Source: Faecalicatena contorta
GTDB taxonomy: Bacteria > Bacillota > Clostridia > Lachnospirales > Lachnospiraceae
DNA: 64,000 nucleotides
Assembly: GCF_003149105.1 (NCBI RefSeq)
Contig: NZ_QGDS01000001.1
Span: 449,334 to 513,333, forward strand
Reading direction: 5' to 3'
The position numbers were made by a program, and so were the translations under genes. The notes below the pieces were generated by a model, which was not told the DNA's origin, did no database searches, and saw only the letters and a program-made list of their open reading frames with translations. Positions 51,939-60,794 of this stretch are shown here, piece by piece; position 1 is the first letter of the stretch; the number at the start of each line of letters is the position of its first letter.

Positions 51939-51959
51939 ATGTTTGCTATCCGTAAATAA
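51939..51959 (+). CDS. Leader peptide MFAIRK
   Basis: Six-codon ORF with a near-perfect ribosome-binding site (AAAGGAGG, 7-8 nt upstream), directly before a series of competing RNA hairpins and ~300 nt before the structural gene. Position and design match leader peptides of ribosome-mediated attenuators such as that of tet(M). Confidence 0.65.
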   Translation: MFAIRK

Positions 51960-51962
51960 TAG

Positions 51963-52018
51963 GACAATAAAAATTTTGTTTTCATCTGAAAGATGATGAG
52001 TTTTTTATTGTACTTTTT
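51963..52018 (+). terminator. Attenuator hairpin 1 in the RNHCP leader
   Basis: ACAATAAAAA (51964-51973) pairs with TTTTTATTGT (52002-52011), with an inner TCATC/GATGA stem, then CTTTTTG. The left arm can instead pair with 52195-52207, and ATGATGAGTT (51993-52002) with 52173-52182. Confidence 0.6.
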
Positions 52019-52169
52019 GCGGATACTTGCTCAGGCTACCTCTTATTCAGGAGATAGTGTATTTATTGATTAGCCTTTTTAATGATTAAGCAGTTATAAT
52101 AAGATATCTGTATTGATTATTATAGGTTATTTTCTGTAAAGCAATAAAATCTGCATTTAGTATTATTTC

Positions 52170-52203
52170 GATAACTCATCATTTAGGAGTTATCTTTTTT
52201 ATT
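52170..52203 (+). terminator. Attenuator terminator 2 in the RNHCP leader
   Basis: GATAACTC / GAGTTATC (52170-52177 / 52187-52194) followed by TTTTTT. The left arm overlaps AACTCATCAT (52173-52182), complementary to 51993-52002, so an antiterminator is possible. The gap 52019-52169 is AT-rich leader without an ORF. Confidence 0.75.
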
Positions 52204-52263
52204 GTCCTGACGCTGATCAAATAGTACTATATAAACCTATCGTGTAAGGAGATAATTAATACA

Positions 52264-52692
52264 ATGAATCGTGAAAACAAGAGAAGACAACATAATAAAG
52301 GTTATTATCAAACACATCCATGCCCAGACAGTTTTACATGTAAAACTTGCGGACGCTTGGTTGTATCAGCTGGCGCTGGCAGTGCACACCGCAATCATTG
52401 TCCTAATTGCCTGTCTAGTATTCATGCTGACATCAAACCAGGTGACCGCGAGTCTGGCTGTGGCGGCATAATGGATCCAGTTGCTGTATGGGTAAGAAAA
52501 AATGGAGAGTGGGCAATAATTCACCGTTGCCGCCTTTGCGGGAAGCTTAGTTCAAACCGCGTGGCAGCAGATGATAACCCTATGAAACTGATGTCTATTG
52601 CTATGAAACCTTTATGCCTGCCACCGTTTCCACTGGAACGAATTGAAGAACTGACAAAACTTATGGCAGGAGATGGAAGTATGGATTTCTAA
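52264..52692 (+). CDS. RNHCP domain protein under attenuation control
   Basis: 142 residues. Zinc-ribbon-like cysteine pairs CKTCGRLV and NHCPNCLSS, the RNHCP-type core GSAHRNHCPNC that names the family, and a further RCRLCGKLSSNR pair. No catalytic residues are known; an RNA- or ribosome-related role is plausible from the Cys-rich fold. AAGGAG lies ~11 nt before the ATG. The 300-nt leader with a six-codon ORF and switchable terminators suggests expression is raised when ribosomes stall or slow. A strong terminator follows. Confidence 0.85.
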   Translation: MNRENKRRQHNKGYYQTHPCPDSFTCKTCGRLVVSAGAGSAHRNHCPNCLSSIHADIKPGDRESGCGGIMDPVAVWVRKNGEWAIIHRCRLCGKLSSNRVAADDNPMKLMSIAMKPLCLPPFPLERIEELTKLMAGDGSMDF

Positions 52693-52745
52693 CACTGAAA
52701 AACAAATGCTATTATTTGGCAGTTGCGTTCTAACTACTTTTAATG

Positions 52746-52784
52746 GGACATATGATATGTTAGATATATCATATGTCCTTTTTA
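52746..52784 (+). terminator. Terminator of the RNHCP gene
   Basis: 13-bp perfect stem GGACATATGATAT / ATATCATATGTCC followed by TTTTT. Confidence 0.9.
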
Positions 52785-52897
52785 TGTAATAAGAAGATGC
52801 CCTCCTATTACATCTATTGCAGAAGCATTGAAGCAGGCCATCCTATTCCACAGAAAAGGCATATTCCAGGTTTCGTCACAAAGGAGGTACATAGACT

Positions 52898-53212
52898 ATG
52901 AATGAATCAGAAGAGCGGCGCCGGGAACTCCTTAGGCAGACAAGAAAGCTTTACAATGAGGACAGCTTCATTCCGGCAATACATCCCCGATATGGACACA
53001 TTTATCATGATTTGTATGAGGATGACATGCAGGATAGACCAAAAAACAGTTTCTTTTTCCGGCTATCTCTGGGAATCCTGTGTTTTATCTGTTATGTCTG
53101 GATGGACTATGGCAAATTGAATGTGGCAAATGTAAGCAGCGATAAAATAGTCAATCAGATAGAACGTCAGACAGATTTAAAAGAGCTCAAAGAAGTGTGG
53201 AAAAAACTTTGA
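52898..53212 (+). CDS. Hypothetical single-pass membrane protein
   Basis: 104 residues. A charged N-terminus (MNESEERRRELLRQTRKLY) with a HPRYGHIYHDLY segment, one central membrane helix (FRLSLGILCFICYVWMDYG) and a C-terminal charged helix. AAAGGAGG precedes the ATG by ~11 nt. Not recognised. It stands alone between two terminators; the upstream 110 bases contain no clear promoter. Similar short proteins are common in Lachnospiraceae genomes, without assigned function. Confidence 0.65.
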   Translation: MNESEERRRELLRQTRKLYNEDSFIPAIHPRYGHIYHDLYEDDMQDRPKNSFFFRLSLGILCFICYVWMDYGKLNVANVSSDKIVNQIERQTDLKELKEVWKKL

Positions 53213-53256
53213 AAAATGTACATTCAATCAAAGCAGGAAAGTAGAATGTGGCAACC

Positions 53257-53297
53257 AAGAATTGACTATCAGCCCAAAACCGATAGCCAATTCTTTT
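53257..53297 (+). terminator. Terminator downstream of the 104-residue protein
   Basis: AAGAATTGACTATC / GATAGCCAATTCTT stem with one mismatch and an 11-nt loop; short T run. Confidence 0.75.
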
Positions 53298-53346
53298 GCA
53301 TTTGTTCATGCTCAAATTTTATTCTTGACTTCAGTTGACAAAAGTG

Positions 53347-53359
53347 ATAACATTGTTAT
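53347..53359. promoter_or_regulatory. Candidate TetR operator overlapping the promoter
   Basis: Perfect 13-bp palindrome ATAACATTGTTAT. It covers the -10 (TAACAT, 53348-53353) of a promoter with TTGACT at 53325-53330 and a 17-nt spacer. A half-site AATAAC follows. Suggests autorepression of the tetR-ABC cassette. Confidence 0.55.
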
Positions 53360-53392
53360 GAAAAATAACAAGAGAGGTTTTGGAGTGAAAGC

Positions 53393-54007
53393 ATGAGTTA
53401 CAGTTCCAACTTAACCCGTGAGCGTATCTTGGAATGCGCTAAACAGGAATTCATGGACTACGGTTATCAAAACGCCAATATGCGGCGCATTGCTCGAACA
53501 GCAAAGGCCACAACCGGTGCGCTGTACAACCACTTTGCCAACAAGGAGGTGTTGTTCGATGCGCTGGTGCAGGCACCAGCGGAGGAAATGCTGGCCCAAT
53601 TCCAGGAAATACACCGGCAGACAGAGAAAAGCCTTTCCATCATGCCGGCCGCAAACATGGAGGAGAAGGCCCGTACCGGTACAGACTGGATGCTGGAATA
53701 TATATACGAGCATATGGACGCCTTCCGGCTGGTTTTCTGCCACTCAGAAGGAACTCGCTGGTCCACTTATTTGGAGCAGCTAATTGAAATTGAGGAGCAG
53801 GCCTACCGGGTCTATTGTGATACGCTTGGTAAGAATGGCAGGCATGTGGAAGACATGTTTCTGCATGTGACCGCTGCGACTGGTTTTCAATATCTGGTGG
53901 AGCTTGTCTCGCACAATTTGCCTTACGACCAGGCTGTCGCCGTGATGGACAGTGTAAAGCGATTCAGCATAGCCGGATGGCATGAAATATTAGGGCTCCG
54001 CCCCTAA
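53393..54007 (+). CDS. TetR/AcrR-family transcriptional regulator
   Basis: 204 residues. N-terminal TetR HTH (RERILECAKQEFMDYGYQNANMRRIAR... ALYNHFANKEVLFDAL, ~residues 8-60) with the family-typical Tyr-Asn-His-Phe core. The C-terminal ligand-binding domain is unassigned. Base composition rises to clearly GC-rich within this gene, unlike the AT-rich DNA before it. The gene is followed by two ABC exporter genes it most likely represses. Confidence 0.9.
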   Translation: MSYSSNLTRERILECAKQEFMDYGYQNANMRRIARTAKATTGALYNHFANKEVLFDALVQAPAEEMLAQFQEIHRQTEKSLSIMPAANMEEKARTGTDWMLEYIYEHMDAFRLVFCHSEGTRWSTYLEQLIEIEEQAYRVYCDTLGKNGRHVEDMFLHVTAATGFQYLVELVSHNLPYDQAVAVMDSVKRFSIAGWHEILGLRP

Positions 54008-54022
54008 TTTTTTTAGACACGA

Positions 54023-54038
54023 GTTAGCCCTTGCTAAC
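54023..54038. promoter_or_regulatory. Palindrome between tetR and the ABC genes
   Basis: GTTAGC-CCTT-GCTAAC, perfect 6-bp arms, followed within 10 nt by TTTTTT. It could be a second operator or a weak terminator/attenuator; undecided. Confidence 0.4.
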
Positions 54039-54079
54039 CAAAACGTTTTTTGAATATCAGGAAAGGAAGCGAGTATTAA

Positions 54080-55855
54080 ATGGATAAAAAAAATAAAAAA
54101 GAAAGGGGAGCGTTTTCCCATCTCTTCGAGTGGGCAGCGCCCCACAAGGGCGGATATATTGCCTCCCTCAGTTTTGCCACGGTAGGAGTGGCTTGTGGTA
54201 TAGCGCCTTATTTTTGTGTAGCGCAAATTGTGCTGGCCCTGCTGAGGGGAGAGCTCTCTATCGGCTTTTACGGCTTTTACTGCCTGCTTGCCGCTGGATT
54301 TTGGGCGCTTCGGTACCTGTTTCATGGGATTTCTACCTCCCTGTCCCACAAGTCCACCTTTGCGGTCATTTCCGAGGTGCGCTTGAAACTCACGAAAAAG
54401 CTCACCCGCCTGCCCATGGGGTATCTGCTGGACACGCCTTCCGGAAGGCTGAAAAACATCCTGGTGGAACGAGTGGACAGTATAGAGCCTACTCTGGCCC
54501 ACGTTGTACCGGAGATGGGCGGCAATGTTCTGATTTCCATTGCAACTATGGCGTATCTCTTTGCACTGGACTGGCGCATGGCTCTGGCGGCGTTGATTCC
54601 GCTGCCGTTGGGACTTCTGTGCTATATGGGCATGAAGAACGGCTATGAAGAGCGGTTTGCCAACTATGTCGCTAAAAACAAGCGCCTCAATGATACAGCC
54701 GTGGAATACATCGGTGGCATCGAAGTCATCAAGGCCTTCAATCAATCGGCTTCATCCTACGAAAAGTTCACCACCGCTGCAAGAGAGGCCGCCGCTTCCG
54801 CCATTGACTGGATGCGTTCTACGCTGCCCTTTTTCTCCCTGGCCATGTCAGTTTTCCCAGCGGTACTGGTCAGTGTACTTCCCATCGGCGCCATGCTGTA
54901 TAGAGGGGGCAGCCTGCCTCTAGAAAACTTTGTTGTGTCCATCATTTTGTCTCTTGGTGTTATGGGGCCACTCATCACCACCATGAGCTATACCGACGAT
55001 ATAGCCAAAGTGAACACCATCGTAGATGAAATCAACGAGGTACTCACCCAGCCTGATCTTGCCCGCCCCACAGCCCAGGCAACAGTAAAGGACTACGGCA
55101 TCCGCCTTTCCGATGTGCGCTTTGCCTATCGGGAAAAGCTGGTACTCCACGGGATAAACCTCTCCATACCAGCAGGCAGCGTGACAGCACTCGTTGGACC
55201 TTCCGGTGGTGGCAAGTCCACCATTGCCAAGCTGATTGCTTCCCTGTGGGACGCTACTGACGGGAGCATCACCATCGGCGGAACCGATATACGCCAAATT
55301 CCTCTTACCCAGCTCAATAACATGATTGCCTACGTCGCTCAGGACAATTATCTGTTTGACGAGAGCATCCGGGAAAATATCCGCATGGGCAGGCCCTCGG
55401 CCAGCGACGCCGAGGTGGAAGAAGCCGCCCGGCAGAGCGGATGCCATAACTTTATCACACAGCTGGAGAATGGCTATGAGACCTGTGCCGGAAGTGCTGG
55501 CGGACATCTCTCGGGGGGCGAGCGACAGCGAATAACCATCGCCCGTGCCATGCTCAAGAATGCGCCTATCGTTATTTTAGATGAGGCAACCGCCTACACA
55601 GACCCAGAAAACGAGGCGGTCATTCAGGCAGCGGTATCGAAACTGGTCGCAGGCAAGACCCTTATCGTCATTGCCCACCGGCTCTCCACCATCATCGATT
55701 CCGACAGCATTGTTGTCATTGAAGGCGGACGGGTAGCGGCCCAGGGGACGCACTGTGAGCTGCTGCTTTCCTCGCCCCTTTACAAAAATATGTGGGACGC
55801 TCACACATCGGTCAAAGACAGTATTGAAACAACAACACAGGAGGTGCTCGCATGA
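54080..55855 (+). CDS. Heterodimeric ABC exporter subunit 1 (fused membrane and ATPase domains)
   Basis: 591 residues. N-terminal type IV exporter membrane domain with about six segments, then an ATPase with Walker A GPSGGGKSTIAK, Q-loop AYVAQDNYLFDE, signature HLSGGERQR, Walker B VILDEAT (catalytic Glu intact) and H-loop IVIAHRLST. Of the IrtA/YbtP-like half-transporter type. AGGAAAGGAAG precedes the ATG. The ATGA junction with the next gene (4 nt) predicts translational coupling. Codons are GC-rich compared with flanking genes, suggesting acquisition as a cassette. Substrate unknown. Confidence 0.88.
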   Translation: MDKKNKKERGAFSHLFEWAAPHKGGYIASLSFATVGVACGIAPYFCVAQIVLALLRGELSIGFYGFYCLLAAGFWALRYLFHGISTSLSHKSTFAVISEVRLKLTKKLTRLPMGYLLDTPSGRLKNILVERVDSIEPTLAHVVPEMGGNVLISIATMAYLFALDWRMALAALIPLPLGLLCYMGMKNGYEERFANYVAKNKRLNDTAVEYIGGIEVIKAFNQSASSYEKFTTAAREAAASAIDWMRSTLPFFSLAMSVFPAVLVSVLPIGAMLYRGGSLPLENFVVSIILSLGVMGPLITTMSYTDDIAKVNTIVDEINEVLTQPDLARPTAQATVKDYGIRLSDVRFAYREKLVLHGINLSIPAGSVTALVGPSGGGKSTIAKLIASLWDATDGSITIGGTDIRQIPLTQLNNMIAYVAQDNYLFDESIRENIRMGRPSASDAEVEEAARQSGCHNFITQLENGYETCAGSAGGHLSGGERQRITIARAMLKNAPIVILDEATAYTDPENEAVIQAAVSKLVAGKTLIVIAHRLSTIIDSDSIVVIEGGRVAAQGTHCELLLSSPLYKNMWDAHTSVKDSIETTTQEVLA

Positions 55856-57597
55856 TCGCCATATTTAAAAAATTCTTCCGGTTCAGCGGCAATCAGAGCC
55901 GCTTGTTTTATCAATCTCTCGGCCTTTCGCTGCTCCATGCCGTGTTTGAGGCGTTGCGCATTCCGGCTATTGCCGTGGTGCTCACAGCACTAATCGAGGG
56001 CAATGTCAGTGCACAAACCGTATGGGTAACCCTTGGCATCATGCTGGTGAGCATCGCAGGCTGTACCCTGACCCGCCGAAGCATGACCATGAAACAAACA
56101 GCCGGCGGATATACGGTCGCCACCAACAAGCGAGTGGAAATTGGTGAGCGGCTCAAATATATGCCCATGGGCTATTTCAATGACAACAGTCTGGGTGACA
56201 TTACTTCTATCACTACCAACACTGCCGAAAATCTACAGGACGTCGCCACAAGAGTCATCATGCTGACCACCCAGGGGCTTTTGACCACGGCCATGCTTAC
56301 TCTCGCCATCCTTCTCTACGACTGGCGCATCGGTATACTGCTCCTTGTGGGGATTGCCGCGTTCTTCGGTGTCAACGCCCTCCTGCAAAAGATGTCTCAC
56401 AAGGTTTCGCCGCTGAAAACAGCGTCCGATACCCGTCTGGTGGCATCTATTCTGGAATATGTACAGGGCATAGGGGTGGTGCGTTCTTATAACCTGGATC
56501 AGGAAGCCAACAAAACCGTTGACCTTGCCATTAAGGAGAACGAGGAAGTGAATGTCAAGCTGGAAAAGACCTTTGTGCCTTACACCAGCCTGCAAAGTCT
56601 GGTGCTTAAGCTGTTCGGTATCGCCATGATATTCCTGACCGTAACGCTGTATGTGAGTGGCTACATGGAGCTGGTAGGCTGCCTGTTGTTAGTCATTTCC
56701 TCTTTTATGGTATATGCACAGCTCGATACCGCCGGCAATTACAGCGCCCTGTTGCGGGTGCTGGACCTCTCCATGGATAAGATCAACAAGATATTTGAAA
56801 CGCCGCTCATGGATGCGGGCGGCAAAGCCATAAAACCCAAATCCTGCGCCATCAAGGGGGAAAACGTGACCTTCCGCTACGAAAACAAAAGGGTCATCGA
56901 CGATGTTTCCTTTGAGATTTTCGAGGGAACCACTACTGCCATCGTGGGGCCCTCCGGCGGCGGCAAATCCACCCTCGTAAACCTCATGACCCGCTTTTGG
57001 GATGTGGACAGCGGCCGCATTACGTTGGGCGGCATCGATGTACGGGAATACACACTGGATAGCCTTCTTTCTAATTTCAGTATGGTGTTTCAAAACGTTT
57101 ATCTGTTCAACGACACGATTGCCAACAATATCAGGTTCGGGAAGCCTGACGCAACCATGACGGAGGTGGAGACTGCAGCCAAAAAGGCTTGCTGCCACGA
57201 CTTTATTACCGCTCTGCCTGATGGATACAATACGGTTATCGGTGAGAGCGGCGCCACCATCTCAGGCGGCGAAAAGCAGCGTATCTCTATTGCCCGGGCA
57301 TTGTTGAAGGACGCTCCCATTATTATCCTCGACGAAGCCACCGCCAATGTAGACCCCGAAAATGAAGCTCTGCTTCAAGGAGCCATTACCGAACTTACCC
57401 ACGGCAAGACTATCATCATGATCGCCCACCGGCTCAAAACAGTGCAGAATGCGGATCAGATTCTCGTGCTGGATCAAGGGAAAATCACACAGCGGGGCAC
57501 CCACCAGGAACTGATTCAGACAGGCGGCCTTTACGCTGATTTCATCCGCATGCGGGAACAATCCATTGGCTGGAAGCTGGGCGGCCGCACGGCCTGA
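55852..57597 (+). CDS. Heterodimeric ABC exporter subunit 2 (fused membrane and ATPase domains)
   Basis: 581 residues. Same architecture as the upstream partner: six-segment membrane domain, Walker A GPSGGGKSTLVN, FQNVYLFND Q-loop, signature ISGGEKQRISIARALL, Walker B IILDEAT and H-loop IMIAHRLKT. Both subunits appear catalytically intact, unlike heterodimers with one degenerate site. GGAGG lies upstream inside the first gene. The 228-base gap after it (57598-57825) contains a GC-rich imperfect hairpin (~57697-57722) but no gene that I can support. Confidence 0.88.
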   Translation: MIAIFKKFFRFSGNQSRLFYQSLGLSLLHAVFEALRIPAIAVVLTALIEGNVSAQTVWVTLGIMLVSIAGCTLTRRSMTMKQTAGGYTVATNKRVEIGERLKYMPMGYFNDNSLGDITSITTNTAENLQDVATRVIMLTTQGLLTTAMLTLAILLYDWRIGILLLVGIAAFFGVNALLQKMSHKVSPLKTASDTRLVASILEYVQGIGVVRSYNLDQEANKTVDLAIKENEEVNVKLEKTFVPYTSLQSLVLKLFGIAMIFLTVTLYVSGYMELVGCLLLVISSFMVYAQLDTAGNYSALLRVLDLSMDKINKIFETPLMDAGGKAIKPKSCAIKGENVTFRYENKRVIDDVSFEIFEGTTTAIVGPSGGGKSTLVNLMTRFWDVDSGRITLGGIDVREYTLDSLLSNFSMVFQNVYLFNDTIANNIRFGKPDATMTEVETAAKKACCHDFITALPDGYNTVIGESGATISGGEKQRISIARALLKDAPIIILDEATANVDPENEALLQGAITELTHGKTIIMIAHRLKTVQNADQILVLDQGKITQRGTHQELIQTGGLYADFIRMREQSIGWKLGGRTA

Positions 57598-57825
57598 CAA
57601 TTGAGCGTTTTCATCATTTCCAGTACTTATTATTCCGGCTTTTTAAAATGGCAGATGAAACAAAAAGAATGAGAGAGAGTATTGGTTGATTCAGACGGTT
57701 GGGGCACTGCCCCCAATCCGCCTGGCAATGGGAATAGCAGTAGGAAGGATACAGACAAAGCCAAGGGGATTTATTATGAGGTGAAAGCTGAATAGGGGCC
57801 TAAAAATCCGGGAAACTACAGTTTT

Positions 57826-59199
57826 TTAATACCCAATAAATTTAGGCTTGACTCTTCTGCCTGCGATTTGTTCTATTGCATAAGCTGTGTTTAATAATTC
57901 TTCATCAGTTTGAGCGATGAGATTTATTCCAAAAGGCGTTCCATCATTATATAGCCCGCAGGGTATTGTAATTGCGGGTAGGCCTGTATATTGAATTATT
58001 GGGTGGTCTTTAAATACAATACATACATTTACATCCTTTAACTGATTTTCCATATATCGTTTAGTCGGCTCTATATTTTTTAACGCATCCAGATAAATAG
58101 ATTCTGTCATTTCACCAGAGGTATTATACAGGGCATCTTCTAATAATATTTGACCATATTTTAAAGTTTTTTCTTTATGAAGATTATTAAATTCGATTAT
58201 GTCCTTTAGATTTTTTATTTTGTAATCTGGTGGTAATTCAGCTAAATATTGGTTCATAGCATACTTAAACTCATATTTTTTAATGTTCTCTATCTTTTCA
58301 TTAGGAATTGTTTTAAGAGGCATTCGTTTTAAGATTGCACCAGCTTTCTTTAACTTATCTAAAACACTATTAGACTTCTTTTTTTCTTCCTGCGACATAT
58401 TATCAATGGCAGATTGATCAATTCCTATTACAGTACCTTTAAGGCTTGTATTTTCTGTAAAGTATATTTTATTAGCTGATATTTCATTAAAAATAATAAT
58501 TGCATCTTTAACAGTTCTTGTCATGGGGCCAACCATATCAAGAGTAAAGCTTACCGGTATGATCCCTTTTATGCTCAAAGCACCCCTCCCTGGACGATAC
58601 CCTACAATACCATTCTTTAAACCTGGAGATATGATAGAACCAGAGGTATCTGTACCTAAAGCTGCCGCACATAAATTAGCTGCTACTGCAGACCCTGAGC
58701 CGGTGCTGGAACCTGCCGGGCTTTCACCCAAAATGTATGGTGATTTTACAATCCCCCCTTTGGAGCTATATCCGTTTGGCATTCCTTTAGTCATATAATT
58801 GGCAAATTCAGTCATATTTGTTTTGCCAAGAATAACAACACCTTTTTTTCTTAAAATTTTTACAATCTCAGCATCCGTTACCGGACTTGAATCTGCTAAT
58901 GCCAGTGAACCGGCGGATGTGTGTAAATTATCTGCGGTATTTATATTATCTTTTAAAAGAATAGGTATCCCATAAAGCAAACCAGGATCATTCTTATTCC
59001 TTGCATCAAGTTCTTCTGCTATTGTAATGGCATCCGGGTTTATCTCAAGAATAGAATTTAATCCTTTAGAACCTTTGTCGAAAAAGTCGATTTGCTCTAA
59101 ATACTGTGAAACAATCTCTTTTATGGAAAAAGTTTTGTCTTTTATTATCTTATTTAATTCAGTTATTGTTATTTCGTTTAAGTTTATTTGGGTTGCCAT
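57826..59199 (-). CDS. Amidase, amidase-signature family
   Basis: 457 residues. Amide hydrolase with Ser-cisSer-Lys triad: Lys in PILLKDNIN, the cis-Ser loop in ESPAGSSTGSGSAVAA, and the nucleophile Ser in GTDTSGSIISPG. The AS-signature is somewhat divergent from the GSDTGGS consensus. No signal peptide. It resembles the stand-alone amidases that act on aliphatic or aromatic amides, less the GatA subunit (no gatB/gatC nearby). AGGAG precedes the ATG at 59199. Strikingly AT-rich and oriented against its neighbours, so probably of separate origin from the ABC cassette. Confidence 0.85.
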   Translation of the reverse strand: MATQINLNEITITELNKIIKDKTFSIKEIVSQYLEQIDFFDKGSKGLNSILEINPDAITIAEELDARNKNDPGLLYGIPILLKDNINTADNLHTSAGSLALADSSPVTDAEIVKILRKKGVVILGKTNMTEFANYMTKGMPNGYSSKGGIVKSPYILGESPAGSSTGSGSAVAANLCAAALGTDTSGSIISPGLKNGIVGYRPGRGALSIKGIIPVSFTLDMVGPMTRTVKDAIIIFNEISANKIYFTENTSLKGTVIGIDQSAIDNMSQEEKKKSNSVLDKLKKAGAILKRMPLKTIPNEKIENIKKYEFKYAMNQYLAELPPDYKIKNLKDIIEFNNLHKEKTLKYGQILLEDALYNTSGEMTESIYLDALKNIEPTKRYMENQLKDVNVCIVFKDHPIIQYTGLPAITIPCGLYNDGTPFGINLIAQTDEELLNTAYAIEQIAGRRVKPKFIGY

Positions 59200-59434
59200 A
59201 TTAATCTCCTGTATCTATTTGACATTCTCTCATCTAGTTATATTTTTACTATTATCTTCTTATATATTTTAATTTATTCATTGTAACGTTAGCAGATACA
59301 GAGTGCTAAATATCAATTAGGAGAAACCATAGAGTTAGCCCCGATAATATTTGTTTAGAACTATCCATATTATATAACGTTCCCCAATTTTAAAGTAATT
59401 AAGTACATATATTATGCAGTTTATGCCGTCTTTG

Positions 59435-59463
59435 TTGACACATGACATTTGCTATGTTATGTT
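59435..59463 (+). promoter_or_regulatory. Promoter of a candidate small RNA
   Basis: Perfect TTGACA (59435-59440), 17-nt spacer, extended -10 TGTTATGTT (TATGTT 59458-59463). Start expected near 59470, at the first hairpin. Confidence 0.6.
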
Positions 59464-59467
59464 TTAA

Positions 59468-59669
59468 ATCGCATTCGAGGGGAGCTTGTTTTTCTTTTTC
59501 ATCATGTCGGAACAAGCACCACCACCCCTCTAATGTCAAATCTTCTTTTTAAATTGCATTGAGGGGGATGTTTTCCATCAGTATCTCCAATGTTGAACAT
59601 ATAACATCCCCTCTTCAATGTATAACTTTCCTATCAAAAACGAAGGTACTGGCGTTCTTCGTTTTTTAT
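59468..59669 (+). ncRNA. Candidate ~200-nt structured RNA with two tandem hairpins
   Basis: No ORF. Two related units: 59466-59540, starting AAATCGCATTCGAGGGG, with arms GAGGGGAGCTTGTT and AACAAGC...CCCCTC; and 59550-59618, starting AAATTGCATTGAGGGGG, with arms GGGGATGTT / AACATCCCC. Each ends in AATGT, complementary to its own GCATT start. A clear terminator ends the RNA at 59669. The promoter ends just before the first arm. Could be a regulatory RNA, or an attenuated leader of the GNAT gene 237 nt further on. The rest of the 706-base gap (59200-59434) shows nothing recognisable. Confidence 0.55.
59636..59669 (+). terminator. Terminator of the candidate small RNA
   Basis: AAAAACGAAG / CTTCGTTTTT stem with an 11-nt loop and a six-T tract. 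Confidence 0.85.
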
Positions 59670-59905
59670 TGTATGTTCTCCAGTTTTGCCAAATAAAAAC
59701 AGCTGACTTAATAGTTCACAGTTAGTAGTTAATTGTTTTGATATTAAATTAGTATTCTTGTAAACTGGAAGTTTCTGTGATTTTGGTAAATGCAAGGGGT
59801 TCATATTTGGGGAACAACGATAAAGCATTCGTGTTTTCCGGCAGCATGGAAAGTAGCCGTAAAGGGAAAGCAGATTAATTGAGGTTAAAAAGAAAGGTTA
59901 TATCT

Positions 59906-60643
59906 ATGAACAAATGTAAGGTGACCGCTCTGTTTGATGGTTGGAACGAAGCGTTAATCTGGTCATGTTTGCAAGGCCACATGGGGAATATGATTTTAGA
60001 TGATGATGAAAATCCTTTATCGGCAATGATTGATATTGGCGATTTCTGTTTTTTCGCAGGTAATCCTAATAGCGCTTTATTCACTATGCCTGCTAAAACA
60101 AAGCTATTGATACCAAAGGACCGGGCTTGGGCAAAGTTGATAGAGAGCTTTTATGGCAAGCAAGTAAATAAGACATTACGTTATGCAATCAAAAAAGAAC
60201 CTCATATTTTTAATGAGGAAGTGTTGGCTGCTTATATAAAAACGCTGGATGACTGCTATGAACTTAGAATGTTTGACCAAGAAATATTTGAAATGGCACG
60301 AATAGAAGAGTGGTCTTTTGATTTGTGTTCTCAGTTTAAGGACTACAAAGATTATCAAAATAAAGCAATCGGCACAGCAATTTTACATCAGGGAAAACTA
60401 GTGGCAGGAGCCTCTCCTTATGCAACTTATAATGAAGGTATTGAAATCGAGATAGATACAAAGCCTGAATATAGGCGCAAGGGGCTTGCGACTGTATGTG
60501 GGGCCAAGCTAATATTAGAATGTTTACAAAGAAATATTTATCCTAGTTGGGATGCACATGATTTGCGTTCTGTTGCTTTGGCAGAAAAACTTGGATATCA
60601 CCTTGATAGTTCATATGTAACATATGAACTATCTGTCAAATAA
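59906..60643 (+). CDS. GNAT-family acetyltransferase
   Basis: 245 residues. N-terminal half is a lead-in domain of the GNAT_acetyltran (ZmaR-like) type (LFDGWNEALIWSCLQGHMG, FFAGNPNSALF); the C-terminal half holds the acetyl-CoA-binding motif EYRRKGLATVCGAKLI (~200-215). Family members include self-resistance acetyltransferases; the substrate here is unknown. Start is ATG 59906 (GAAAGG upstream); earlier in-frame ATG codons lack a site. The gap 59670-59905 carries no other gene. Confidence 0.82.
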   Translation: MNKCKVTALFDGWNEALIWSCLQGHMGNMILDDDENPLSAMIDIGDFCFFAGNPNSALFTMPAKTKLLIPKDRAWAKLIESFYGKQVNKTLRYAIKKEPHIFNEEVLAAYIKTLDDCYELRMFDQEIFEMARIEEWSFDLCSQFKDYKDYQNKAIGTAILHQGKLVAGASPYATYNEGIEIEIDTKPEYRRKGLATVCGAKLILECLQRNIYPSWDAHDLRSVALAEKLGYHLDSSYVTYELSVK

Positions 60644-60794
60644 AATAATGCCAATAATGCGAAACCGGCAAACAGGAATTATTAACTATGCAAAAATTGT
60701 AGCCACTTCTGAATATAAATTAGTAAAAGAACGGGAAAGTCCCTCGAAATCAGATAAAGATTATTACCGAAACGGATAGAGAGGATTTAAGTGA

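Noticed and set aside
53990-54745. 251-codon open frame on the minus strand across tetR-ABC
   Set aside because: Shadow frame caused by GC-rich codon use of the ABC gene; no protein-like pattern.
54920-55507. 195-codon open frame on the minus strand
   Set aside because: Lies opposite the ABC ATPase domain, whose Walker motifs are intact; shadow frame.
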